Source: an uncultured Collinsella sp.
GTDB lineage: Bacteria > Actinomycetota > Coriobacteriia > Coriobacteriales > Coriobacteriaceae
Length of the DNA: 42,730 nt
Assembly: GCA_900768265.1 (NCBI GenBank)
Contig: CAAGCF010000032.1
Location: 1-42,730 of the forward strand
Direction of reading: 5' to 3'
The translations under genes were made by a program, and so were the position numbers. Each line of letters opens with the position of its first letter. The stretch's first letter is position 1. Below the pieces are notes generated by a model. It ran no database searches. It was not told the origin of the DNA and was given only the letters and a program-made list of their open reading frames with translations. Positions 17,534 through 25,492 of this stretch are shown in pieces.

Positions 17534-18469
17534 CTAGTACATGTCCCTCGTGATGTAGTCCATCGTGCGGTACAACTGCACGCACAGCTTTATCGCGCGC
17601 ATGACGCCATGGTAAGTGAAGCGAATTGTGCGCCCGGTCCTGCGATGCACGACGTAGCCCAGCCGCGCCCCGTTCACCTTGCGCTCGCCGCCCAGCGACT
17701 TCGAGCGGAAGCGGTACTGGAGGTCGCCGTTCTTGGAGCGTTTGAGCATGATGCCGTCCTGTGCGAGGCGGTGCGAGAGCTCGGCCATGCGGTCAGGGCA
17801 GCCGGGCATGTGCCCGACCTCCTCGATGCGTTTGGCGACCGTGCGCCTCACGTGCTCGTTCTCGGAGCGCTCGGCCTGCCCCTTGCGGGCCATGTCGCGC
17901 TCCTCCGCGCCGGGCTGCCTGCCGTGCACGCGGGAGTTCGCCTTTCCACGCTCAAGCTGCCTGAGCCCGTATTTCTCGTCAAGGGCGCGCACAGTCTCGG
18001 CGCGTGATTTCGCAGCAGCCCGCGCCGGACCCTCGTTAAGGCGCAACCCGGTGGCGAGGTCGCTCCGATTTACGGCCACATGCGCGGAGAACCTGTCGGT
18101 GCCGTCGGCCCCGCAGTGCTCCCGATGCAGGACGACGAGGCATTCGTGGGTGCCGTACCGCGTCTGGATGTAATCGCGGGCGTAGTCCATGCAACGCTCC
18201 GGCGTCATCTTGCCGCCGTTGCAGCTGCATTCGTCGGGATTGAAGTTGAGGGTGACATGCTGCATGTATGTGCAGCGCGCGCCTGCTTTGCCCGGCTCGT
18301 TGTGATGGAACTGCTCGCGAGTGGCGTGCATCTCCTCGAACCACCTGCCCTCGTCGATGATGTTCTGGGTGTCGTGCGCCAGAACCTTCTCCCGGTTCCA
18401 GTCCAGATATGATCTGATGTTCCTCAAATGGCGCTCGCTACAGACGGACACCTGCTTCACGGCCGTCAT
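17534..18469 (-). CDS. Relaxase / mobilization nuclease (MobA-like)
   Basis: 311 residues. The protein would nick the element at oriT and pilot the strand. The N-terminus and the block around residues 108-134 match relaxases of the MobA/VirD2 superfamily: HECLVVLHREH, then FSAHVAVNRSD with His130 and Asn134. The canonical H-x-H pair before the Asn is incomplete here, since only the last His is present; His115 and His118 lie a little upstream. The C-terminal half is basic. ATG at 18469 follows GGAGGA. It is the last gene of a leftward operon after MobC-like and coupling-protein genes, which supports the call. It is shorter than many relaxases and has no helicase or primase domain. Confidence 0.8.
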   Translation of the reverse strand: MTAVKQVSVCSERHLRNIRSYLDWNREKVLAHDTQNIIDEGRWFEEMHATREQFHHNEPGKAGARCTYMQHVTLNFNPDECSCNGGKMTPERCMDYARDYIQTRYGTHECLVVLHREHCGADGTDRFSAHVAVNRSDLATGLRLNEGPARAAAKSRAETVRALDEKYGLRQLERGKANSRVHGRQPGAEERDMARKGQAERSENEHVRRTVAKRIEEVGHMPGCPDRMAELSHRLAQDGIMLKRSKNGDLQYRFRSKSLGGERKVNGARLGYVVHRRTGRTIRFTYHGVMRAIKLCVQLYRTMDYITRDMY

Positions 18470-18486
18470 TTTCCTCCTTCCCGGGG

Positions 18487-20343
18487 TTATAGCGCGCCCC
18501 ACTCGTCATCGTCGGCGGCGTCGGCGATTGCTTCGGGGAAGTCCGGGCACCATGTGCGGACGTCCGACACTCTGCCCGCACCGCGTCCGTCGAGCTTCTT
18601 CTGGTAGGCGAGGCGCTTCGCGGCGTCCTCATCCTCGGTGCCGAGCCCGAAGTGCGCCTTCGTGGGCGTCTTGGTGCAGTCGGTCAACGGCGCGCGGAAT
18701 GCGCCCGCGCGGGATGCGGGTAGTCCGTTCATAGCCTGCTTCACCACGATGGCGCCTTCCCTGTCGGGCGCCATCTCGACCCACTCATGCGGTCGTATCA
18801 CGTCGTCGGCGTGCTCGCTGTAGCTCGTGGTGCTCGATGAGGACGCGCCCCTGCTCGCGCTCGTGCCCATGGTGTGCCGGGTCGTTTTCCCGACAAGCTC
18901 GCTCGCGTAGCGCCTGTCCTCCTCCTCGCCCAACTTGAGGAAGACCTTCACGGAGCAGTTGGCAAGGATCTTGCGGCGGCCGTCGCGCTCGCCGTATTTA
19001 TTGAGCTGCGAGATGTTCTGCACGCTGCCGCACCAGCTCAGGCCATACGAGCGGCCGAGGGAGAGCAGGGCGGGGAGGCACTTGACCGCGCCGAGGTTGC
19101 CCCACTCGTCGCCGAGGATGGTGAGCCTCCTCGGGACCTTTCCGCCGTTGGAGTCGGCTATGGCGTACACGGCCTTGTAGAGCTGGTCGAAGAGCACCTC
19201 GAACAGCCGATTGTAGGGGCTTCCCTCGTCCATCACGTGGAGGAACAGCGCGGTCTTTTCGGTCAGGACGCGGCGCGCGTCGATGTCGTCCCCAGAGGTG
19301 AGCCATGCGATGGGACCAGAGGCGTAGATGCGCAGGTTGACCTTGAGCGTGGACAGCACGCTACGCATCTCGTTGCCCCCGCTGCTCAGGAACTGGGAGC
19401 CGAAGATGCGTGACGGGTGGTCGTGGGGCAGCGAGCGCAGCAGAGCCTTGAGCGGGGCTGCGGGGTCGGCCCCCTCGGCCTCGGTGCCCTCGTTGATCAC
19501 CCTGCACACGGTCGCCATGTTGCGGCAGCAGTCCGGGCAGTCGGGGCTGGTGGAGACGTAGTAGGCGACGGAGGAGAAGAGGCCCCTGGCCGAGTTCACC
19601 CAGTGGGAGCCCTGCCCCTCGCGCTCGGCGGGTACTATCGCCGAGGCCAGGTCCTCCGCCGCCTGCTCGGCGGCTTGCGAATCCCCTTGGCCCGCAAGCT
19701 CGACGATGAGCTTGAGCGGGTTGAAGCGAGAGCTGCGCGAGGGGTGTTGTGTGTCGAGGAGCAGGACATCGTAGCCGCGCGCCTCGATGGCATCGCCACA
19801 CAGCTCGATGAGCTCCGACTTCACGTCCGAGACCACTACGTTCTCGGCGCTTTCGCCGAAGGTGAGCAGGTCGAGGCTCGGGATGTTCTGAAACCTTGTC
19901 TTGCCAGACCCGGTCTGTCCGATGCAGATGACATGTCGGTCGGGCTCAAAGAGGTACAGACCTCGCGAGAAGCCGTAGACGTAGCCGTGGCCCTTCGGCT
20001 CGCTCTTGCCGTTCCATGTCATGGAGCCCTTGATGACCTCGCGGCCCTCCTTAACGCGGGCGTTTCCCAAGACGCCGCCGTCTTCGGCGCGGCCCTTGGC
20101 ACTTTCGGTCGCGAAGAAGAGCAGGGAGATGGGGAAGAGTAATGCAAGGATGGCGATGGTGCCGGCCGGGTGAGCAGCGAAACCGCCTGATAGCCACCAG
20201 TCGGGAACGGCGGTGAGATCGAAAGCGGGGATGACGGTGACACCGTCTCCGTTCAGCAGACATTCCGCTGGCCGGGCAAGCGCGGGACAGCAAAACGCTC
20301 CGAGTGCCAGAGCGCTGATGAGGGAGGGGGTAAGGATTTCCAT
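18487..20343 (-). CDS. VirD4/TraG-like type IV coupling protein
   Basis: 618 residues. Hydrophobic segments near the N-terminus (about residues 7-22 and 55-78) anchor it in the membrane. The cytoplasmic ATPase domain has Walker A GQTGSGKT at 142-149 and Walker B LTILGDEWGN near 405-415, followed by the usual LSLGRSYGLSW and QNISQLNKYG. It would dock the relaxase-DNA complex at a secretion channel. ATG at 20343 follows GGGGGAG by two bases; the frame stays open further upstream, but without a ribosome site and across the end of the MobC-like gene. The relaxase start lies 17 bases past its stop. No channel genes are present, so it must use a helper system. Confidence 0.92.
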   Translation of the reverse strand: MEILTPSLISALALGAFCCPALARPAECLLNGDGVTVIPAFDLTAVPDWWLSGGFAAHPAGTIAILALLFPISLLFFATESAKGRAEDGGVLGNARVKEGREVIKGSMTWNGKSEPKGHGYVYGFSRGLYLFEPDRHVICIGQTGSGKTRFQNIPSLDLLTFGESAENVVVSDVKSELIELCGDAIEARGYDVLLLDTQHPSRSSRFNPLKLIVELAGQGDSQAAEQAAEDLASAIVPAEREGQGSHWVNSARGLFSSVAYYVSTSPDCPDCCRNMATVCRVINEGTEAEGADPAAPLKALLRSLPHDHPSRIFGSQFLSSGGNEMRSVLSTLKVNLRIYASGPIAWLTSGDDIDARRVLTEKTALFLHVMDEGSPYNRLFEVLFDQLYKAVYAIADSNGGKVPRRLTILGDEWGNLGAVKCLPALLSLGRSYGLSWCGSVQNISQLNKYGERDGRRKILANCSVKVFLKLGEEEDRRYASELVGKTTRHTMGTSASRGASSSSTTSYSEHADDVIRPHEWVEMAPDREGAIVVKQAMNGLPASRAGAFRAPLTDCTKTPTKAHFGLGTEDEDAAKRLAYQKKLDGRGAGRVSDVRTWCPDFPEAIADAADDDEWGAL

Positions 20344-20351
20344 TGCTCCCC

Positions 20352-20741
20352 CTAACTGCGCACTGCGGCGATAAGCGCGCAGATGTTGTCCGCGGCTGCG
20401 GAGACACGGCGCACCGCGCGGTCGGTATTGGCTGCGGAGTCCTCGTCTGCCCCGAAGGTATTGAGCGCGCGAGCGCATTGGTTCAAGTTCGACCCGGCGT
20501 GCTTCAAATCCGCGAACGCCTTGCGAAGTTCAGCGATGTCGAGGTCCGCCGTTGGCCGTGCCTCTTGATCTCCCAGCGTCTTCATGCGGGTGTAGGCGGA
20601 AATGCTCATGCCCGCCTTGCACGCGCGCGAGCGAATGCGGGTGAGCTCGTTCTCGGTGACGCGGACGTAGATTCGCCTGCGGCGTCCGATTGCGTTGCGG
20701 TGCTCGCCGCCTTCTTGGGTGTTGTTCGTCTTGTCGTTCAT
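20352..20741 (-). CDS. MobC-like relaxosome accessory protein
   Basis: 129 residues. A ribbon-helix-helix-like N-terminus (RRRIYVRVTENELTRIRSRA) is followed by AGMSISAYTR and by SNLNQCARALNTFG, the pattern shared by MobC / MbeB-like accessory proteins that open oriT for the relaxase. ATG at 20741 follows AAGGA eight bases upstream. It is first in the leftward mob operon and sits beside the candidate oriT. Eight bases separate its stop codon from the coupling-protein start. Confidence 0.82.
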   Translation of the reverse strand: MNDKTNNTQEGGEHRNAIGRRRRIYVRVTENELTRIRSRACKAGMSISAYTRMKTLGDQEARPTADLDIAELRKAFADLKHAGSNLNQCARALNTFGADEDSAANTDRAVRRVSAAADNICALIAAVRS

Positions 20742-20761
20742 GGGAGTAATCCTTACGTCAG

Positions 20762-20825
20762 TTGTGGCAGAGCCTGTGGCAGGATTTGTGGCAGCAGGTC
20801 CGCTCCCACGGACTACCACAGGCTC
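20762..20825. promoter_or_regulatory. Right arm-type sites and candidate oriT
   Basis: TTGTGGCAG occurs at 20762-20770 and 20786-20794, and CTGTGGCAG at 20774-20782, in the same strand sense as the left cluster. The region also forms nested inverted repeats: GAGCCTGTGG (20770-20779) with CCACAGGCTC (20816-20825), and inside it GTCCG (20798-20802) with CGGAC (20809-20813). Hairpins just upstream of mobC are typical of origins of transfer. Both roles are inferred. Confidence 0.55.
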
Positions 20826-20912
20826 CCTAGAATTACTTCCCGTTGCCATTTTACGAGGTAGATACCCCTAATCAACTCTCATGCGTTTACATGGCCTACG
20901 TAGAAAATGCCC

Positions 20913-20961
20913 CTCATAACCCGGAGGTCGTAGGTTCAAATCCTGCCCCCGCGACCAAGAA
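20913..20961. repeat. attR: second copy of the 49-bp tRNA-fMet 3' end
   Basis: Exact copy of 72-120. The sequence before it (up to 20912) does not contain the tRNA 5' half, so this is not a second tRNA gene. It marks the right element boundary. Confidence 0.95.
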
Positions 20962-20966
20962 CTTGC

Positions 20967-20997
20967 AGCTCGTCGGCCTAGCCGGCGAGCTTTTTTG
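20967..20997 (+). terminator. Original host terminator of tRNA-fMet
   Basis: AGCTCGTCGGC (20967-20977) pairs with GCCGGCGAGCT (20981-20991) with one wobble, followed by T residues. It was displaced 20.9 kb from the functional tRNA by the insertion. Confidence 0.8.
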
Positions 20998-21045
20998 TTA
21001 TTCCGGGACCGTATTTTCGGTCCAATTCTCGGCCTCTCAAACAAA

Positions 21046-21222
21046 ATCTCGATCTGTAACATCTAGACCCGATTTGGGCGGCTAGGTGTTACAGATTGAG
21101 ATGTTGAGTCCCCGCCTGGACGGTTTGTCTAAATCTGTAACATGAGGGACGGATTTTGCCGAGTTCCTGTTACAGATTGAGATTTTCCGACAGAGCGGTC
21201 CCGTTTGTCTCGATCTGTTCCA
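21046..21222. repeat. Alternating-arm palindromic repeat array A
   Basis: Arms of form (G/A)TCTCGATCTGTAACA and the inverse TGTTACAGATTGAGAT alternate. Left arms start at 21046, 21127 and 21207; right arms at 21087 and 21168. Spacing is 39-41 bases throughout, and the last arm is degenerate (..CTGTTCCA). Loops are 25 bases. The same family occurs at 29232-29610. No gene lies within. Confidence 0.9.
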
Positions 21223-21240
21223 ATGTTCCTTGCGTCTTTA

Positions 21241-21449
21241 TGGGTCTTGCCACGTTGTTCTTCACGTTTATGCTGCAGCAGCCGATCAACTTTGGCCACC
21301 TCTTTGCGTTTTGGGCCTTTGGAATCGCGCTCGCGGTTTGCTTGGTCATGTCAGGAACGCTCGTGTGCTCGGCGATCTTTGGAAAAGAACGCACTATTCA
21401 GGCACTTACGCCGCTCGATGTGCTCGAGGCAAAGCAGAACCATAGATAA
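21241..21449 (+). pseudogene. Truncated membrane-protein remnant
   Basis: A 69-codon frame with two hydrophobic segments (GLATLFFTFMLQQP.. and FAFWAFGIALAVCLVMSGTL) and the tail TIQALTPLDVLEAKQNHR. No ribosome site precedes it, and it starts directly after the degenerate last arm of repeat array A. It looks like the 3' end of a larger membrane-protein gene whose 5' part was lost. The family is not recognised. A real small membrane protein is possible but less likely. Confidence 0.4.
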
Positions 21450-21494
21450 GAAAACTCGTTCATCAGGGGCGGGTGCCATAAGGCGTACCGCCCC

Positions 21495-21564
21495 CTTTGT
21501 GCGTATGGCGCCAGGACCATGCGCTCGAAAGCGCCGCCCAAACGCATGGTTCATCCGCACAAAG
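21495..21564 (+). other. Imperfect hairpin in the leader of the flavoprotein gene
   Basis: CTTTGTGCG (21495-21503) pairs with CGCACAAAG (21556-21564), with ACCATGCG (21516-21523) and CGCATGGT (21543-21550) pairing inside. It could be a terminator of the upstream remnant or a leader structure. The rest of 21450-21703 shows no gene; AAAGGAGG precedes the start at 21704. Confidence 0.4.
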
Positions 21565-21703
21565 CCCGTGGTCGCTATGGGCAAACATCGGTGCGCCTGC
21601 ACATGGTTTTGAGCTTGTTTTCGAGCGAAAGTATGGCTGTCGATACGCATGCAATTCGCATGAAGCCCGGGCTCGTCCAAGAGCCCTATAAAGGAGGATT
21701 CGC

Positions 21704-23209
21704 ATGAAACAGTTAGAGACCGACGCCGTTGTCGTTGCCGCGGGTCTGAGTGGCCTTGCTGCAGCGATCGCTGCAGCTGAGGCAGGCGCTCGCGTCATTG
21801 CCCTGGAGAAGGCCCCCATTACCGGTGGCGCCGCCAACATGGGCATGGGGCCTGCCGCCGCTGGCTCTCCGCTTCAGAAGGCCTCGATGATCGAGATCAC
21901 GCCTGGCGAGCTCTTCCGTCGCCATATGTTCTACACCCATTACCAGGTCGATGCCCGCCTGGTGCGCGACTACTACTTTAAGTCGGGCGATACCATCGCA
22001 TGGCTGCAGGACATGGGCGTGGAGTTTAACTCCGTGCGTCCGGCGTTCCGTGCCCGCGAGCGCACGCGCGCCTATTCCGACGGCGAGTACACCTGGCATG
22101 TCGTGCAGCCCGAGGACGGCTCGGAGCCCGGTCCTCGCGCGGCCACCACGATGACCAAGCGCATGACCGAGCGTGCTCAGGACCTGGGTGTCGAGTTTAT
22201 GTTTGAGTGCCCGGGCACCGGTCTTATCAAGGGCGAGGACGGCGCCATTTGCGGCGTGACCGCCAAGGACAAGGACGGCGAGGAGTACCAGATCTCGTGT
22301 AAGTCCGCGATTGTCGCCACGGGCGGTTTTGGCCACAACGCCAAACTCATCAAGGAGAAGTTCGACTTTGAATGGGGTACCGACCTGTTCTCGTTTGCCA
22401 TTCCGGGCATGGACGGCGACGGTATCAACATGTGCCACGAGGTCGGCGGCGGCCACACCCCGGTGACCATGGAGCTCATGTATCAGATCCCCGATAACAT
22501 GAACCATTTCTATGTCGAGGGCGCATTCCGTCAGCCGTGCTACTGGTGCAACCGCCTGGGCGAGCGCTTTATGCCGGAGGACGAGATTTTCAACACCACC
22601 TTTGTCGGCAATGCCATCAACCATCTTCCCGGCAAGGTCGCCTATGCCATCTTTGATTCCCGCATGCTCAAGCATTGGAAGAAGGATGGTCCGGATATCG
22701 TCAGCCATGTCCATCCGCACGACCTGTACGACGGCTTTGAGGAGCAGTGGAACCGCGACCTGGAGGCCGGCTATCCGGCAATCTGCCAGGCCGACACGCT
22801 GGAGGAGCTTGCCGAGAAGGCCGGCATCGATGTTGAGGGCCTGCTCGCCAACGTCGACGAGTACAACCAGATGTGCGACAACGGCTGGGACGACATCTTT
22901 GAGAAAGAGCGCGAGTTTATGAAGCCGCTCGAGAAGGGCCCCTTCTATTGCTGCAAGCAATACTGCGGCGCCTACGGCACCCTGGGTGGCGTGCTCATCA
23001 ACCACAAGATGGAGGTCATGACCGACGACTACGAGGTCATCCCTGGCCTGTACTGCGTTGGCACCGATGCCTGCACCATCTATGGCGACTCCTATAACTA
23101 CTGCATTCCTGGTAACACCATGGGCTTCTGCCTTAACTCGGGTCGCATCGCCGGTGAAAACGCCGCCGCAGCCCTCTTTGAGGACGCCGGCGACGAGGAG
23201 TGGTCGTAA
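21704..23209 (+). CDS. FAD-dependent oxidoreductase, fumarate-reductase flavoprotein-like
   Basis: 501 residues, no signal peptide, so cytoplasmic. The N-terminal Rossmann fold (VVVAAGLSGLAAAIAAAEAG) and ALEKAPITGGAANMG bind FAD; the first glycine of GxGxxG is Ala. The C-terminal FAD segment is YCVGTDACTIYGDSYNYCIPG. The family (fumarate, urocanate and steroid reductases) uses this fold to reduce C=C bonds. The usual (P)G-x-H-x-T-M-G-G segment, whose His binds fumarate, reads CGAYGTLGG here, so another acceptor is likely. AAAGGAGG six bases before the ATG is an excellent ribosome site. It heads a co-directional redox cluster; a hairpin at 23278 separates it from the next gene. Confidence 0.85.
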   Translation: MKQLETDAVVVAAGLSGLAAAIAAAEAGARVIALEKAPITGGAANMGMGPAAAGSPLQKASMIEITPGELFRRHMFYTHYQVDARLVRDYYFKSGDTIAWLQDMGVEFNSVRPAFRARERTRAYSDGEYTWHVVQPEDGSEPGPRAATTMTKRMTERAQDLGVEFMFECPGTGLIKGEDGAICGVTAKDKDGEEYQISCKSAIVATGGFGHNAKLIKEKFDFEWGTDLFSFAIPGMDGDGINMCHEVGGGHTPVTMELMYQIPDNMNHFYVEGAFRQPCYWCNRLGERFMPEDEIFNTTFVGNAINHLPGKVAYAIFDSRMLKHWKKDGPDIVSHVHPHDLYDGFEEQWNRDLEAGYPAICQADTLEELAEKAGIDVEGLLANVDEYNQMCDNGWDDIFEKEREFMKPLEKGPFYCCKQYCGAYGTLGGVLINHKMEVMTDDYEVIPGLYCVGTDACTIYGDSYNYCIPGNTMGFCLNSGRIAGENAAAALFEDAGDEEWS

Positions 23210-23277
23210 CACCGTAGCTATTCGCGTCTGCAGACACCTACGCGTTGGATGCAGGCGGGGATTTGCCCTACAAGCGA

Positions 23278-23311
23278 GGCGCTCGGGATCACTTTGGTCC
23301 CGGGCGCCTTT
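23278..23311 (+). terminator. Hairpin between flavoprotein and NuoG/GltD genes
   Basis: GGCGCTCGGGA (23278-23288) pairs with TCCCGGGCGCC (23298-23308) with one wobble, followed by TTTC. The short T tract suggests partial termination, so the first gene may be expressed more strongly than those downstream. Confidence 0.6.
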
Positions 23312-23342
23312 CTGGACAAAAGCGACGTTTTGAGGGGAACGA

Positions 23343-25475
23343 ATGAAGCTAACGATTAATGGGGCCGAGGTCGAGGCGCACGAGGGACAGAATGTCCTGG
23401 AGGCCGCGCTCGATGCTGGCATCTACATTCCGCATCTGTGCAAACATCCCGATCTTGAGGCCGTTGGCGGGTGTCGTCTGTGCATGGTCGAAATCGAAGG
23501 CCAAGACGAACCGGTGTGTGCCTGCAAGACGCAGGTTGCCGAGGGAATGGTCGTCAACACGACAGGCGAACGGGGCGAGCGCGTGCGCAAGCTGGCAATG
23601 GAGCTGATCTTGGCCACGCATCCCGCCGATTGCACCGGCTGCCCCAAGTACGGCAAGTGCGAGCTGCAGTCTATGTATCAGTACATGGGAGTTTCGCCGG
23701 CGCGCTGGCGCACCAAGAGCCGTCCGGTCGCCACGGACGAATCGAACCCGCTGATCACCCATATGTTCACCCGCTGCATTCGCTGTGGCCGCTGCGTGCG
23801 CGCCTGCCGCGAACTGCGCGGCGCCGGCGTATTGGACTATCAGCGTACCGAGGACGGCATTCGCATTGGTACGGACGGCAGCGTGAGTCTGCAAGAGGCC
23901 GGATGCCGTTTTTGCGGTGCCTGTATCGAAGTGTGTCCCACGGGCTCGATCGTCGACACGCTCAATATGTTCGATGAGAACAAGTCCTATGCCGACAACG
24001 TGGTCCCCTGTCGCTCGGGCTGTCCCGCCCACGTGGATATCCCACGCTACCTGCGTCACATCCGTAACGGCGAGTACACCCGAGCCGCCGCGGTGGTGCG
24101 CGAGAAGGTCCCGTTCCCCGAGAGCCTGGGCGACATTTGCGTCCATAGCTGCCAGGATGCCTGCAAGCGCAACGAGCTCAACGGCACGCCGGTTTCGGTT
24201 TGCCGTCTTAAGCGCGCCGCGGCCGTGCGCGATGCGGGCGACTGGAAGGCCAACGTGCGCCATGAGCCGCTGAGCGGCAAGAGCGTCGCCGTTGTGGGTG
24301 CCGGTCCCGCCGGCTTGACCGCCGCACTCTATTGCGCCGAGAAGGGCCACAAGGTCGTGGTGTTCGAGGCCAACGAGAAGGTCGGCGGCCAGATGCGCTA
24401 CGGCATTCCGGCGTATCGCCTGCCTGATGCTACGGTCGATGCCGAGGTTGCGACGATTTTAGAGATTGCCCAGGGTGATGACGCCGAGCCGCGCATTGAG
24501 CTGCGCTGTGGCGAGCGAATCGCCGAGCCCCAGGCGCTTTTGGAGCAGGGCTTCGATGCCGTGCTGGTTGCGGTGGGTACCCATGACGGAACGGTACTCC
24601 CCATGCCCGGTCACGACCTCGAAGGCGTGCTGCGCAACACCGATTTTTTGAAGGCTGCCCGCACGGGCGATGCCCCGGACCTGACGGGCAAGCGCGTTGT
24701 GGTACTTGGTGGCGGCAACGTGGCGTACGACTGCGCCCGTACTGCCGTGCGTCTGGGTGCCGCCTCGGTCGATGTCGCCTGCCTTGAGGCCCAAGACGCG
24801 ATGACCTCGACGCCCGAGGAGCGTGCCGAAGCTGCCGAGGAAGGCGTGGTCCTGCACGATGCCTATGCTTTTACCAGCATCAACGAGACCGAGGACGGTT
24901 CGGGCAAGGTCGGTTCCATGACGATCCACAAGATCGAGCGGTTCTACTTTGACGAGAACCACCGCCCCGTCACCGAACTGCTCGACGGCGGCGAGAAGAC
25001 CATCGATGCCGACTGCGTGATCTTTGCCGTGGGCCAAAAGCCCGAAGGCACGGCTCAGATGGGCCTTGAGCTTACGCATGGTCCGTACATCGTGGCCGAC
25101 GCCGAGGGCAAGACGAGCGTTGAAGGCATTTGGTCGGCGGGCGACTGCGTGACGGGTACCAAATCGGTGATCGCGGCAATCGCTGCGGGCCGCACGTGTG
25201 CCTCGGCCATCGACCGCGCTTTGGGCGGCGACGGCGACATCGACGAGGAGCTGACCGAGCATGATGCTCCCGAGCAGTGGATTGGGCGTGTCCCCGAGGG
25301 CTTCTACGACGATGCCGTGCAGCCTGAGTTTGTCGATGCCCAGACGCGTAAGGATAACTTCGATACGTTTGAGTGCCCCTATACCGACCATGAGGCTACG
25401 TGCGAGGCGAGCCGCTGCTTGCAGTGCGATTTGCGCCTAACGATCAGCACGCCGCGCCTGTGGAACGAATACTAG
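23343..25475 (+). CDS. NuoG-N-terminus / GltD-like fusion: NAD(P)H-linked iron-sulfur flavoprotein
   Basis: 710 residues. Residues 1-75 are a [2Fe-2S] ferredoxin fold (Cys33, 44, 47 and 59 or 61). His93, Cys97, 100 and 106 form the NuoG-type [4Fe-4S] site. Two ferredoxin-type clusters follow (Cys145-155 and 188-198). From about 220 the protein is a glutamate-synthase beta-chain-like module: an N-terminal Cys cluster region, FAD site VVGAGPAGL near 317 and NAD(P) site VVLGGGNVAYD near 453. It should pass electrons between NAD(P)H and clusters that serve partners in this operon. Similar fusions accompany formate dehydrogenases and bifurcating enzymes. The next gene starts 17 bases on. The partner and direction of flow are not shown. 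Confidence 0.88.
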   Translation: MKLTINGAEVEAHEGQNVLEAALDAGIYIPHLCKHPDLEAVGGCRLCMVEIEGQDEPVCACKTQVAEGMVVNTTGERGERVRKLAMELILATHPADCTGCPKYGKCELQSMYQYMGVSPARWRTKSRPVATDESNPLITHMFTRCIRCGRCVRACRELRGAGVLDYQRTEDGIRIGTDGSVSLQEAGCRFCGACIEVCPTGSIVDTLNMFDENKSYADNVVPCRSGCPAHVDIPRYLRHIRNGEYTRAAAVVREKVPFPESLGDICVHSCQDACKRNELNGTPVSVCRLKRAAAVRDAGDWKANVRHEPLSGKSVAVVGAGPAGLTAALYCAEKGHKVVVFEANEKVGGQMRYGIPAYRLPDATVDAEVATILEIAQGDDAEPRIELRCGERIAEPQALLEQGFDAVLVAVGTHDGTVLPMPGHDLEGVLRNTDFLKAARTGDAPDLTGKRVVVLGGGNVAYDCARTAVRLGAASVDVACLEAQDAMTSTPEERAEAAEEGVVLHDAYAFTSINETEDGSGKVGSMTIHKIERFYFDENHRPVTELLDGGEKTIDADCVIFAVGQKPEGTAQMGLELTHGPYIVADAEGKTSVEGIWSAGDCVTGTKSVIAAIAAGRTCASAIDRALGGDGDIDEELTEHDAPEQWIGRVPEGFYDDAVQPEFVDAQTRKDNFDTFECPYTDHEATCEASRCLQCDLRLTISTPRLWNEY

Positions 25476-25492
25476 GAAAGGAGCGATAACCC

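Larger units (their letters stand above)
72..20961. mobile_element. Integrative mobilizable element in tRNA-fMet, carrying a pilus and giant adhesin
   Basis: Bounded by the exact 49-bp repeats at 72-120 and 20913-20961. It contains an integrase next to attL, an excisionase-like gene, a replication pair, and relaxase, coupling-protein and MobC-like genes, but no VirB4-like or other channel genes, so it is mobilizable rather than self-transmissible. Cargo is a four-gene sortase-pilus locus that takes up more than half of the length. Base composition of the cargo resembles the host, which suggests exchange among related bacteria. Confidence 0.9.

Noticed and set aside
16590..17553. Open frames of about 250 codons on the forward strand after the pilus operon
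   Set aside because: They cross strong hairpins and direct repeats, have biased Arg/Ser/Pro composition and overlap the relaxase end; a reverse-strand gene relic explains part of the region better.
20913..20961. Second tRNA-fMet gene
   Set aside because: Only the 3' 45 bases are present; the upstream sequence lacks the acceptor 5' strand and D arm. It is the attR copy.
72..20961. Self-transmissible conjugative element
   Set aside because: No VirB4-like ATPase, VirB6-like or peptidoglycan hydrolase genes are present; only coupling protein, relaxase and MobC-like genes are found.
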